Shown here piece after piece: positions 1 to 7,722 of a DNA stretch of 15,550 nucleotides. Source of the DNA: Clostridiales bacterium (GTDB lineage Bacteria; Bacillota_A; Clostridia; Lachnospirales; Lachnospiraceae). A program made the translations under genes and the position numbers. The stretch covers positions 1 to 15,550 of the forward strand of contig JASKJZ010000018.1 in assembly GCA_030154385.1 (NCBI GenBank), in the 5' to 3' direction. Under the pieces are notes generated by a model, which was given only the letters and a program-made list of their open reading frames with translations, was not told where the DNA came from and did not search any database. Each line of letters opens with the position of its first letter. Position 1 is the first letter of the stretch.

Positions 1-915
1 GTTACAGACGTAGGTGGTGTAAACGATGGTTCTTTCAACCAGTCATCTTGGGAGGGGCTTCAGAGAGCACAGGTTGAATTAGGAATCGAAGCAAAATATT
101 TGGAATCAAAAACAGATGCAGACTACACTCCAAACATCGAAACTTTAGTAGATGATGATTGTGATTTAATTATCTGCGTAGGATATATGTTAGCAGACGC
201 TACAAAAGCAGCTGCAGAAGCTTATCCAGACCAGAAATTTGCAATCATTGACGATTCTTCCATTGATCTTCCAAACGTAACTTGCTTAATGTTCGCTCAG
301 GAACAAGCTTCTTATTTAGTAGGACTTGTTGCAGGTTTAACTACACAGACCAACACAGTAGGTTTTGTTATTGGTATGGTTAGTGATACGATGAACAAGT
401 TTGGATATGGATATTTAGCAGGTGTTTTAGATGCAAACCCAGAAGCTAAAATTCTTCAGTACAATGCGAATAATTTTGGTGATACAGCAGGCGGAAAATC
501 TGCTGCAACTTCTATGGTTACAAATGGCGCAGATGTTATCTTCCACGCAGCTGGCGGTACAGGTATCGGCGTTATTGAAGGATGTAAAGAAAACGGAATC
601 AAAGCAATTGGTGTAGACAGCGATCAGAGCGTGCTTGCTCCAGATACCGTTATCACATCTGCTATGAAGAGAGTAGACAATGCTTGCTATGATATGGCTC
701 AAGAATTATTAGATGGAACCGTAACTGCTGGTGTTAAGACATATGACTTAACAATTGGCGGTGTTGATATTGCGCCTACTACAGATTTATTATCTGAGGA
801 TGTATTAAAGTCTGTTAATGAAGCAAAAGACAAAATCATTGCTGGTGAAATCGTAGTTCCAGCAACAAAAGATGAATTTGAAGCGAAATATGGCGACGTT
901 TACGAATTGGATTAA
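1..915 (+). CDS. BMP-family nucleoside-binding lipoprotein of an ABC importer (5' truncated)
   Basis: Solute-binding protein of the BMP/PnrA/TmpC family, which captures purine nucleosides outside the membrane. The frame is open from base 1, so signal peptide, lipobox and N-terminus lie outside the window; 304 residues are visible. Family marks are the VTDVGGVNDGSFNQ stretch at the visible start, the GLVAGL segment followed by VGFVIGM, HAAGGTGIGVIEG, and AIGVDSDQS near the ligand-binding cleft. The stop is TAA at 913-915. The ATPase and two permeases that follow complete a transporter like B. subtilis NupNOPQ (guanosine) or other BMP systems. The gene is separated from them by two hairpins, which fits a binding protein made in excess. 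The family call is firm; the exact nucleoside is inference. Confidence 0.93.
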   Translation, partial: VTDVGGVNDGSFNQSSWEGLQRAQVELGIEAKYLESKTDADYTPNIETLVDDDCDLIICVGYMLADATKAAAEAYPDQKFAIIDDSSIDLPNVTCLMFAQEQASYLVGLVAGLTTQTNTVGFVIGMVSDTMNKFGYGYLAGVLDANPEAKILQYNANNFGDTAGGKSAATSMVTNGADVIFHAAGGTGIGVIEGCKENGIKAIGVDSDQSVLAPDTVITSAMKRVDNACYDMAQELLDGTVTAGVKTYDLTIGGVDIAPTTDLLSEDVLKSVNEAKDKIIAGEIVVPATKDEFEAKYGDVYELD

Positions 916-949
916 TGAATAAGAAACAAGCGTAAAGTAATAAAAAGGC

Positions 950-1004
950 GAGGATGCTTCGAAAACAGGGAAATAGAGTGGATTCGAAGTATCCTCAAAT
1001 TTTT
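950..1004 (+). terminator. Terminator-like hairpin after the binding-protein gene (possible attenuator)
   Basis: A 14-bp stem with arms at 950-963 (GAGGATGCTTCGAA) and 983-996 (TTCGAAGTATCCTC) pairs fully with one G-U, around a 19-nt loop, and is followed by AAA then TTTTT at 1000-1004. It lies 34 bases after the BMP stop, inside what looks like one operon. Partial termination here would give more binding protein than ATPase or permease. Partial read-through is inference. Confidence 0.6.
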
Positions 1005-1051
1005 AAGTATTTTTTCATTTGCTGGACTATCCAGGAAAGGAAAAAATACTT
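1005..1051 (+). other. Second long hairpin in the same intergenic region
   Basis: AAGTATTTTTTC at 1005-1016 is perfectly complementary to GAAAAAATACTT at 1040-1051. Inside, TTT (1018-1020) pairs with AAA (1036-1038), and CTGGA (1022-1026) pairs with TCCAG (1030-1034) around a 3-nt loop. The structure starts directly after the T run of the first hairpin. It has no U tract of its own, so an mRNA-stabilising or processing role is as likely as termination. Confidence 0.5.
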
Positions 1052-1144
1052 AATGAAAGAAGGAGAAGGAATTTTACAGGGTGTGTCTAGAATCCAGTGG
1101 ATTTGCAGATATTATTAATTTCATAATCAAAAGGAGGAGAACCT

Positions 1145-2695
1145 TTGGAAAAGCAAAGAAATGTCGACATGGGAACCGTTGTAATCCAAATGAAGGACAT
1201 TGTAAAAAAATTTGGCAACTTTGTTGCAAATGACGGGGTTAATTTAACCGTGCATAAAGGGGAAGTACATGCCATATTGGGCGAGAATGGTGCTGGAAAA
1301 AGTACGTTAATGAATGTATTGTATGGGTTATATCGACCAACTGCTGGTGAAATACTGGTTGGAGGGAAAAAGGTGGAAATCGATTCCCCGAAAAAGGCCA
1401 TTGAATTAGGAATTGGTATGGTTCACCAGCATTTTATGTTGGTTCAGCCGTTTACGGTTACCGAAAATATTATTCTTGGAATGGAGCCGAAAAAGGGGCT
1501 TACCGTCGATTTAAAAAAGGCAAGAGAAGAAGTAAGAGCCATTTCCGAAAAGTATAATCTTCAAATTGACGTCGATGCAAAGGTAGAGGATATTTCAGTT
1601 GGAATGCAGCAGCGTGTTGAAATTCTAAAGGTTTTATATCGAGGTGCAGATATCCTGATTTTGGATGAACCAACAGCATCGTTAACACCACAGGAAATTG
1701 AAGAATTGATTGATATTATTGGAAACCTTACAAGAGATGGAAAGTCTGTCATTTTAATCACACATAAATTGAAAGAAATTAAAGCATCTGCTGATTATTG
1801 CACCATTATCCGAAGAGGAAAATACATTGATACCGTTGATGTAAATGAAGTGGATGAAAATGAGCTGGCTTCCATGATGGTTGGTCGTAACGTTGAGTTT
1901 GTAGTGGATAAAAAGGAGCTTGCGCCCGGCGAAGATGTTTTGGTGGTTAAGGATCTTCATGCAAAGGATTATCGTGGAATTGAGATTCTTAGGGGATTCA
2001 ATATCAATGTTCGCAAAGGTGAAATTGTAGGAATTGCGGGTATTGACGGTAATGGTCAATCGGAGCTGGTTGAAATCTTGACGGGTCTTAAAAAGGCGGA
2101 TTCTGGACAAGTTACGATTCATGGAGAAAACATTTTCAATGCATCTCCTAGAGCTATCTTTGAGAAAGGGGTCTCCAGTATCCCGGAAGACCGTCAAAAG
2201 CATGGTTTGGTGCTTGATTTTACCGTAGCAGAAAACATGATATTACAGAATTTTTCAGAGGAAAGATTTTCGAAGCATGGGGTACTCAAACGGGGTGCAA
2301 TTTCTGAGTTTACCAATGAATTAATTGAGAAATTCGATGTACGTCCGAACGATTGTGAAAATAAATTTGCAAAGCAGTTATCGGGTGGTAATCAGCAGAA
2401 GGTTATTATTGCCAGAGAGGTTACCAATGACAAGGATCTTTTAATTGCGGTCAACCCAACAAGAGGTCTTGATGTAGGAGCAATTGAATTTGTGCATAAG
2501 TACATTGTCGATCAAAGAAATAAAAACAAAGCGGTACTTTTAGTATCGTTTGAATTAGATGAGATCATGAGCCTTTCCGACCGAATTGATGTAATTTATG
2601 ATGGGGCGATTGTTGGGGAAGTTAAGCAAGGCGAGGCAGATGAGAATACATTAGGACTTTTGATGGCTGGTGGAGGTGTAAAACATGAAAAATAA
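1145..2695 (+). CDS. Nucleoside/sugar-type ABC importer ATPase with two nucleotide-binding domains
   Basis: 516-residue ATPase that powers nucleoside import with the neighbouring BMP protein and permeases (NupO-like; same architecture as RbsA/MglA). Domain 1 has Walker A GENGAGKST at residues 46-54, Q-loop Gln95, signature SVGMQQR at 151-157, Walker B LILDEP at 171-176 and switch His207. In domain 2 the P-loop region (about 296-307, GIAGIDGNGQSE) lacks the GKS/T. It keeps LSGGNQQ at 412-418 and has LLIAVNPTRGLD at 432-443 without the usual catalytic Glu. This is normal for the family, where one site is degenerate. The TTG start at 1145 is chosen because AGGAGG (1132-1137) lies 7 nt upstream; the next in-frame ATG (1169) is too far. 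The end overlaps the next gene by 11 bp, so the two are translationally coupled. Confidence 0.94.
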   Translation: MEKQRNVDMGTVVIQMKDIVKKFGNFVANDGVNLTVHKGEVHAILGENGAGKSTLMNVLYGLYRPTAGEILVGGKKVEIDSPKKAIELGIGMVHQHFMLVQPFTVTENIILGMEPKKGLTVDLKKAREEVRAISEKYNLQIDVDAKVEDISVGMQQRVEILKVLYRGADILILDEPTASLTPQEIEELIDIIGNLTRDGKSVILITHKLKEIKASADYCTIIRRGKYIDTVDVNEVDENELASMMVGRNVEFVVDKKELAPGEDVLVVKDLHAKDYRGIEILRGFNINVRKGEIVGIAGIDGNGQSELVEILTGLKKADSGQVTIHGENIFNASPRAIFEKGVSSIPEDRQKHGLVLDFTVAENMILQNFSEERFSKHGVLKRGAISEFTNELIEKFDVRPNDCENKFAKQLSGGNQQKVIIAREVTNDKDLLIAVNPTRGLDVGAIEFVHKYIVDQRNKNKAVLLVSFELDEIMSLSDRIDVIYDGAIVGEVKQGEADENTLGLLMAGGGVKHEK

Positions 2696-3752
2696 GAAAT
2701 CTCTGAAGGACTACAATATAGTGTTTACACTTTTTTCAATTTTAGTTGGATTTGCATTTGGAGCACTTATGCTGCTTATTGCAAAAATAAGCCCAGTGGA
2801 AGCTTATAAAACCCTGTTTGAAGGTATTTTTAGTAAACCAAAATATATGGTTTGGTCCATTGTTTATGCAACACCGCTGATTTTTACGGGATTAAGTGTT
2901 GCCTTTTCGTTCCGTACTGGTGTGTTTAACATCGGAGCAGAGGGACAATTTGTTGTCGGTACTCTGGCAGCTTGTGCAGTTGGTATTTTGGTGAAGCTTC
3001 CAGCTACGCTTCATATCATACTTTGTTTTACAGCAGCAGTTGTTGCAGGAGCAATTTGGGGAGTGATTGTAGCTTATTTAAAGGTAAAATGGGGAATCAA
3101 TGAAGTACTCTCCATGATTATGTTCAACTGGATTGCTTTTTATTTGTCGAATTATGTGATGAATTTTGCCATTCTACATAAAGAGGGCGGTGGAGAAGCA
3201 ACAAAGGACATTATGGATTCAGCAAAAATTACTCTTCCTTTTCTGGATGCAAAAACATTTGGGCCAAACGCAAACTGGGGAATTGTGGTTGCAATATTGG
3301 TTGCCTTATTGATTTACTTTATTATTAATAAGACGACACTGGGCTATCGGTTACGTGCGGTTGGATACAATCTGCATGCGGCGGAGTATGGCGGTATCAG
3401 TGCAAATCGTGCGGTTATGACAGCCATGGCTATTTCTGGAGGGTTAGCAGGACTTGGTGGCGCAATGCAGCTTATGGGTATGTCGATGCGTATCAGTCAG
3501 TTCTCCGCACAAGAAGGCTATGGATTTGATGGAATTACCGTTGCTTTAATTGGTGGCTCTAATCCAATAGGCTGTATCTTTGCAGGACTGTTTTATGGAG
3601 CAATGAAGTATGGTGGTTCTAAACTTAATTTAATAGGGGCACCATCGGAAATTATTAAGATTATTATGGGATGTATTGTTTTCTTTATTGCAATTTCTCA
3701 TGTATTTAAAGCGATTGTTGCAAAAGGAAGCGCAAAAAAGGAGGCAAAATAA
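2685..3752 (+). CDS. Nucleoside ABC importer permease 1 (NupP-like, BPD_transp_2 family)
   Basis: 355-residue integral membrane protein of the branched-chain amino acid/ribose/nucleoside permease family. Many hydrophobic segments span the length, beginning with one at about residues 12-33. The family motif GVFNIGAEGQF follows the second or third membrane segment. The cytoplasmic coupling loop appears as GYRLRAVGYNLHAAEYGGIS, and a late GGSNPIGCIFAGLFYGAMKYGG segment is typical. The C-terminus is lysine-rich. The ATG lies inside the end of the ATPase gene (11-bp overlap), and the TAA ends one base before the next ATG. It would pair with the second permease as a heterodimer. Substrate (purine nucleoside) is inferred from the BMP partner. 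Confidence 0.92.
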   Translation: MKNKKSLKDYNIVFTLFSILVGFAFGALMLLIAKISPVEAYKTLFEGIFSKPKYMVWSIVYATPLIFTGLSVAFSFRTGVFNIGAEGQFVVGTLAACAVGILVKLPATLHIILCFTAAVVAGAIWGVIVAYLKVKWGINEVLSMIMFNWIAFYLSNYVMNFAILHKEGGGEATKDIMDSAKITLPFLDAKTFGPNANWGIVVAILVALLIYFIINKTTLGYRLRAVGYNLHAAEYGGISANRAVMTAMAISGGLAGLGGAMQLMGMSMRISQFSAQEGYGFDGITVALIGGSNPIGCIFAGLFYGAMKYGGSKLNLIGAPSEIIKIIMGCIVFFIAISHVFKAIVAKGSAKKEAK

Positions 3753-3753
3753 C

Positions 3754-4686
3754 ATGAATGCATTTATTAGTAACTTGGGATTGATTATTAATGCAACACT
3801 AATTGCGACTCCACCGCTTTTATTTGCGGCACTCGGCTCTTGTTTTTCCGAACGAAGCGGAGTTGTAAACATCGGAATTGAAGGAATGATGACCATTGGA
3901 GCTTTTACGGGAGCGGTAGTTGCTTATTATTCTCACAATGGCTGGCTGGCGTTTTTATGTGGAGGACTGGCTGGAGCGTTATTTGGATTACTGCATGCAA
4001 TTGCCTGTGTTTCTTTAGCAGCAGACCAGACGATTACGGGTACTGCAATTAACTTTTTAGCACCTGGTATGGCGGTGTTCCTTGCAAAAATGCTCTTTAA
4101 TTCTTCTGATACCCCTGCAATCGACAGTGAATGGAAGCTTCCAAAGCTCTTTGAAGGAGTATTTCAGGCGGGTACCTTCTGGAAAAATGTTTTGAATGTG
4201 TATTCGGTTGCTTATTTGGTATTTGCTGCAGTTGCAGTTGTTTGGTTTGTTTTCTACAAGACCAGATTTGGTATGCGCCTTCGTGCAGTTGGAGAACACC
4301 CTACCGCATGTGATACCCTTGGAATCAATGTATTCCGCATTCGTTATATCAGTGTTATTTTATCAGGATTTTTAGCAGGACTTGGTGGAGCTTATGTAAC
4401 ATTAGCTACCGTAAATCAGTTCAAGCCAATTGTAATCGTTGGACAAGGATTTATTGCAATTGCGGCTGTTATCTTTGGAAAATTCCGTCCGCAGGGCGCT
4501 ATGTATGCTTGTCTTTTGTTTGGTTTTTGCAGTGGGGTAAAGGTATTGTTAGGTTCTGGGAATGTGGTATCTCCTAATTTGATATCAATGATTCCATACG
4601 TTGTTACCATCGTTGCTTTGGTTCTCTTTGTTGGTAAATCAAGAGTTCCGGCAGCCAATGGTAAACCCTATATTAAATCAAAATAA
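3754..4686 (+). CDS. Nucleoside ABC importer permease 2 (NupQ-like)
   Basis: 310-residue polytopic membrane protein, partner of the upstream permease. Marks include the early SERSGVVNIGIEGMM motif, the coupling loop FGMRLRAVGEHPTACDTLGI, and the late GFIAIAAVIFGKFRPQGA stretch common to this permease type. I take the ATG at 3754 as the start: AAGGAGG (3738-3744) is 9 nt upstream, and it follows the previous TAA by one base. An in-frame ATG at 3676 would extend the protein 26 residues into the end of the first permease and has no supporting site. The gene is followed by a strong terminator, so the transporter operon ends here. Confidence 0.92.
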   Translation: MNAFISNLGLIINATLIATPPLLFAALGSCFSERSGVVNIGIEGMMTIGAFTGAVVAYYSHNGWLAFLCGGLAGALFGLLHAIACVSLAADQTITGTAINFLAPGMAVFLAKMLFNSSDTPAIDSEWKLPKLFEGVFQAGTFWKNVLNVYSVAYLVFAAVAVVWFVFYKTRFGMRLRAVGEHPTACDTLGINVFRIRYISVILSGFLAGLGGAYVTLATVNQFKPIVIVGQGFIAIAAVIFGKFRPQGAMYACLLFGFCSGVKVLLGSGNVVSPNLISMIPYVVTIVALVLFVGKSRVPAANGKPYIKSK

Positions 4687-4731
4687 AGATTACAATTTTT
4701 ATTGAACAGAATAAAGAGAGTAATAGAAACG

Positions 4732-4773
4732 AAAAATCTCCAACCTTCCGATGTGAAGTGTTGGAGATTTTTT
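4732..4773. terminator. Bidirectional intrinsic terminator
   Basis: AAAAATCTCCAAC (4732-4744) pairs with GTTGGAGATTTTT (4760-4773 region). CTTC (4745-4748) with GAAG (4755-4758) extends the stem with one bulged T. There is a T run on the plus side and, read the other way, TTTTT on the minus side. It sits between the plus-strand transporter operon and the convergent XRE gene and can serve both. Confidence 0.85.
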
Positions 4774-4780
4774 ATGATAG

Positions 4781-5131
4781 TTATGAATTTCGTCTGCTTT
4801 TTTTTTGCTGGCTCATTTCACGGTCTTCTAACAAGGTTTGTACGATGGTGATGCATTTATCGCGGTCGGATTCATTCAAATTCTCAAAATAACGCAAGAG
4901 GCGAGATTGAGAATTGTCTTCCTGTGTTGTTTGTACCACATGTTCTACGAGAGAATCAATGGATACATTGAAATAGTCCGCGATTTTTATCAGTACATCG
5001 ACATTTGGAGAGGAGAGATCTTTTTCATAACTACTTACCATTTGCTGTGTTAGCCCTAACATTTCGCCAAGCTTGGCCTGGCTGATTTTCTTACCTTTTC
5101 GGATTCGTTCCAGATTTTTACCAAATGACAT
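4781..5131 (-). CDS. XRE-family helix-turn-helix transcriptional regulator
   Basis: 116-residue DNA-binding protein. An HTH_3 (Cro/CI) domain fills residues 1-64: FGKNLERIRKGKKISQAKLGE, then the recognition segment LTQQMVSSYEKD, then SPNVDVLIKIADYFNVSIDSL. A polar C-terminal tail (about 65-116) may be for dimerisation. The ATG at 5131 is preferred because AAGGAGG (complement of 5138-5144) lies just upstream. The frame stays open to an ATG at 5197, but that ATG falls inside a strong leader hairpin. The gene is divergent from glf, with a palindrome between the two promoters, so it may control glf, itself, or both. The regulated target and signal are unknown. Confidence 0.88.
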   Translation of the reverse strand: MSFGKNLERIRKGKKISQAKLGEMLGLTQQMVSSYEKDLSSPNVDVLIKIADYFNVSIDSLVEHVVQTTQEDNSQSRLLRYFENLNESDRDKCITIVQTLLEDREMSQQKKSRRNS

Positions 5132-5162
5132 AATAGCCCTCCTTACAAAATGATATACTACC

Positions 5163-5235
5163 GATACCAACGGATTGTGGGAGCCATACTCCTTCATGCA
5201 AGCATGAAGCGTATGTTACTTTGACCCTTGGTATC
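5163..5235 (-). other. Structured 5' leader of the XRE gene
   Basis: On the minus-strand transcript GATACCAA (from 5235-5228) pairs with TTGGTATC (5170-5163), extended past a G-G mismatch by two G-C pairs. Inside, CATAC/GTATG and then CTTCATGC/GCATGAAG form a second stem closed by a 2-nt loop (arms 5192-5199 and 5202-5209). Two internal loops of about 9-12 nt separate the stems. The whole 73-nt structure lies in the approximately 120-nt leader between the predicted promoter and the AUG and ends about 20 nt before the ribosome binding site. It matches no riboswitch class I can recall. Confidence 0.5.
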
Positions 5236-5258
5236 ATACAAATTTAATTAGTGAGGTT

Positions 5259-5287
5259 ATTATAGCATATAAATCATAATTGAACAA
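5259..5287 (-). promoter_or_regulatory. Predicted promoter of the XRE gene
   Basis: On the minus strand, -35 TTGTTC (complement of 5282-5287), a 17-bp spacer and consensus -10 TATAAT (complement of 5259-5264). A TG two bases ahead makes an extended -10. Transcription would start near 5250, giving an approximately 120-nt leader. Confidence 0.7.
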
Positions 5288-5295
5288 CTATAATC

Positions 5296-5317
5296 GCCGA
5301 AAGTATACACTTTTGGC
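5296..5317. promoter_or_regulatory. Palindromic operator candidate between divergent promoters
   Basis: GCCGAAAGT (5296-5304) and ACTTTTGGC (5309-5317) form a 9-4-9 inverted repeat with one mismatch. It lies exactly between the -35 boxes of the XRE gene and of glf. The position suits a regulator acting on both. That the XRE protein binds here is inference. Confidence 0.45.
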
Positions 5318-5318
5318 A

Positions 5319-5347
5319 TTGTAAATCAAATTGAATTTGTGTAAAAT
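5319..5347 (+). promoter_or_regulatory. Predicted promoter of glf
   Basis: TTGTAA (5319-5324), a 17-bp spacer and TAAAAT (5342-5347). It is placed about 35 bases before the glf ribosome binding site and abuts the palindrome at 5296-5317. Confidence 0.55.
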
Positions 5348-5390
5348 GAATCTTAGTGAAGAAAAAATGAAAGATAACGAGGAGAAGCTT

Positions 5391-6536
5391 ATGAAAGACT
5401 GCATTATAATAGGTTGCGGATTTGCAGGGTCTGTACTTGCACGAGAGTTAGCAGAAAAGGGAAACAAAGTATTGATTCTGGAACAACGGAGCCACATTGG
5501 CGGAAATTGTTATGATGAAATGGACGAACATGGTATTCTGGTTCATAAATATGGGCCGCATATTTTTCACACGAATTTGGAGCATGTATATGAATACTTA
5601 TCACGTTTTACAAAATGGTATGATTATTCACATGAGGTTGTGGGAAATGTATATGGTGAATTGCTACCTGTCCCATTTAACCTAAATACCTTAAAAATCG
5701 TTTACGGAGAAGAGAAAGCGGCAAGACTAGAGAAAAAGCTAATCGATACCTATGGAGTCGACAAAAAGGTACCAATCCTGGAACTTCGTTCCAACCAAGA
5801 TCCTGAAATACAAGAAATTGCCGAGTATGTGTATGAAAATATATTTTTAAAATATACGATGAAGCAATGGGGGCAAAAGCCAGAGGATATTGATCCATCT
5901 GTTTCTGGACGAGTTCCCGTTGTATTATCTTATGATAACCGTTATTTTCAGGATGCTTACCAGGGTATGCCAGAGGAAGGCTATACCAAGCTGTTTGAGC
6001 GGTTATTAGAGCACAAAAACATCGAAGTTAAATTAAATACTAAAGCAGAAACAAAGGTCTTGATTCGAGAGGATAAGATTTATTATGAAGGAAATCTCTT
6101 TATGGGACAGGTTATTTTTACGGGTGCCATTGATGAGTTCTTTAATTGTCAATTTGGTCGCCTTCCCTACCGCTCGCTTATTTTTAAGATGGAGCATTAT
6201 GAAAGGGGACCCTATCAAACACATGGCGTTGTAAACTATACGGTCTCCGAAGAATTTACGAGAATTACCGAATACCCATATCTGACGGGACAAAAGGTAG
6301 AGGATACGACGATTATGAAGGAATATCCGATTCCATATTCAGGTAAGGTGGGAGAAATTCCTTATTATGCCATTATTAATCCGGAGAATCTGGCTCAGTA
6401 TAAAAAATATCGTGCTCTTGTAGAGGCAATACCAAATTTTCATTTATTGGGACGACTGGCAGAATACAAATATTACAATATCGATGCGATTGTAAAACGA
6501 GCACTCGATTTATCAAAAAAAATATTGGGCGAGTAA
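5391..6536 (+). CDS. glf: UDP-galactopyranose mutase
   Basis: 381-residue flavoenzyme that interconverts UDP-galactopyranose and UDP-galactofuranose in the cytoplasm, using reduced FAD. The length is typical for bacterial enzymes. The FAD-binding GxGxxG motif is at residues 8-13 (GCGFAG), with HIGGN at 35-39. KYGPHIFHT (53-61), KQWG (158-161) and VSGRVPV with Arg174 line the active site. GRLAEYKYYN near the C-terminus carries the conserved late Arg. ATG 5391 is chosen because GAGGAG (5379-5384) is 6 nt upstream and the dinucleotide fold begins at once. An in-frame ATG at 5331 would add 20 non-conserved residues and overlap the promoter. A glycosyltransferase follows immediately, which points to galactofuranose use in a cell-surface polysaccharide. 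Confidence 0.96.
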   Translation: MKDCIIIGCGFAGSVLARELAEKGNKVLILEQRSHIGGNCYDEMDEHGILVHKYGPHIFHTNLEHVYEYLSRFTKWYDYSHEVVGNVYGELLPVPFNLNTLKIVYGEEKAARLEKKLIDTYGVDKKVPILELRSNQDPEIQEIAEYVYENIFLKYTMKQWGQKPEDIDPSVSGRVPVVLSYDNRYFQDAYQGMPEEGYTKLFERLLEHKNIEVKLNTKAETKVLIREDKIYYEGNLFMGQVIFTGAIDEFFNCQFGRLPYRSLIFKMEHYERGPYQTHGVVNYTVSEEFTRITEYPYLTGQKVEDTTIMKEYPIPYSGKVGEIPYYAIINPENLAQYKKYRALVEAIPNFHLLGRLAEYKYYNIDAIVKRALDLSKKILGE

Positions 6537-6558
6537 GTGCCCGGAAATGAGGGACATT

Positions 6559-7575
6559 TTGAAATTACTAAGTGTTGCAATACCCTGTTACAATTCACAG
6601 GAATATATGTCACATGCGATTGAAACTCTGCTTACCGGCGGGGAAGAGTTGGAAATATTAATTATTAATGATGGATCAAAGGATGATACTGCAAAAATCG
6701 CGGATGACTATGAAAAACGTTATCCTGGTATAATAAGAGCAATACATCAAGAGAATGGAGGGCACGGAGAGGCTGTCAATGCAGGATTACGGAATGCAAC
6801 AGGTCTCTACTACAAGGTTGTAGACAGCGATGATTGGGTAGATGAAGACGCATTAAAAAAGGTGTTGGCGGTGCTAAAAAAAATGGTTGAGGATGCCACA
6901 AATCTGGATATGCTGATTTGTAATTATGTATATGAAAAGGTGTCAGCAAATAAGCAAAAGGTGATTGATTACCGTACGGCGCTTCCAAGAGATCGAATTT
7001 TTAGTTGGTCGGACATCATGCATTTTAAGACCAGTCAAAATATTTTGATGCACTCTGTTATTTACCGCACAAATCTATTACGAGAATGTGGATTAGAACT
7101 TCCAAAACACACCTTCTATGTGGATAACATTTTTGTTTATCAGCCACTGCCTATGGTGAATACGATGTATTATCTGGATGTGGACTTATATCGGTACTAT
7201 ATTGGTAGGGAAGATCAATCGGTCAATGAAAAGGTTATGATAGGACGGGTTGATCAGCAGATTAAAATAACGAAATTCATGATTGAATCACACGATCTTT
7301 CCAAAATTAAGAACCGCAAGCTTCGAAATTATATGGCAAAATATCTTGCTATGATGATGGCAGTTTGCACCGTTCTTCTATTAAAGGAGGGTTCTGAAGA
7401 AAGCCTTAATAAAAAAGAAGAGCTCTGGCGATTTTTGAAGAAGCAGAATAAGAGACTATACCATGCAGTTATCAATAAGGTGCTTGGACGCTCCATGCAG
7501 CTAAAGGGGAGAACCGGGAGAAAAATTATTATACTTGGGTATCAGCTTTCGCAAAAGATATATGGATTTAATTAG
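6559..7575 (+). CDS. Family 2 glycosyltransferase
   Basis: 338-residue GT-A glycosyltransferase (GT2). The N-terminal catalytic domain covers about residues 1-215. It has SVAIPCYNSQEYM at the start, EILIINDGSKDDT for nucleotide-sugar binding, ENGGHGEAVNAGL, and the metal-binding DxD as VVDSDDWVDE. The C-terminal about 100 residues are basic with no clear membrane segment. I choose TTG 6559: it gives the family-like MKLLSVAIPCYN start and has GAGGG (6549-6553) 5 nt upstream. The in-frame ATG at 6547 has no ribosome binding site. The gene lies 22 bases after glf and surely shares its mRNA, so a galactofuranosyl or other surface-glycan transfer role is plausible. Donor and acceptor cannot be told from sequence. 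Confidence 0.9.
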   Translation: MKLLSVAIPCYNSQEYMSHAIETLLTGGEELEILIINDGSKDDTAKIADDYEKRYPGIIRAIHQENGGHGEAVNAGLRNATGLYYKVVDSDDWVDEDALKKVLAVLKKMVEDATNLDMLICNYVYEKVSANKQKVIDYRTALPRDRIFSWSDIMHFKTSQNILMHSVIYRTNLLRECGLELPKHTFYVDNIFVYQPLPMVNTMYYLDVDLYRYYIGREDQSVNEKVMIGRVDQQIKITKFMIESHDLSKIKNRKLRNYMAKYLAMMMAVCTVLLLKEGSEESLNKKEELWRFLKKQNKRLYHAVINKVLGRSMQLKGRTGRKIIILGYQLSQKIYGFN

Positions 7576-7645
7576 AATAGAAGCGAAGTAAATAGTCGGG
7601 GCAATTATTTGTTTTACCAAAATCACAGATAAATTTATTGGTATC

Positions 7646-7691
7646 ATGGCAAACGAAAGGAGGGAACAATATCCCTCCTTTCGTTTGTCAT
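7646..7691. terminator. Very strong 20-bp hairpin between convergent genes
   Basis: Arms 7646-7665 and 7672-7691 pair over 20 bp with one G-U around a 6-nt loop. The position between the glf-GT2 operon and the convergent amidotransferase-like gene fits a bidirectional transcription end. No T run follows on either strand, so it is not a canonical intrinsic terminator. It may act by processing or with Rho. Confidence 0.5.
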
Positions 7692-7722
7692 CGTGAAAGA
7701 ATATAAGGTAACCGTTATGCTA

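Noticed and set aside
1053..1118. 21-codon frame after the second hairpin
   Set aside because: It has no usable ribosome binding site outside the stem and no recognisable peptide; it is probably chance in an intergenic region.
1087..1401. Open frames on the opposite strand or other frames of the transporter genes (for example 1087-1401, 1754-2203, 3630-3896)
   Set aside because: They lie within strongly coding sequence, lack ribosome binding sites and show no recognisable protein features.
5132..5197. Upstream extension of the XRE regulator from ATG 5197
   Set aside because: The codon lies in the inner hairpin of the leader, while AAGGAGG precedes ATG 5131 and the HTH domain begins there.
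5163..5235. Known riboswitch (purine, preQ1, THF, SAM, TPP) in the XRE leader
   Set aside because: The conserved cores of these classes, as I know them, are not present.
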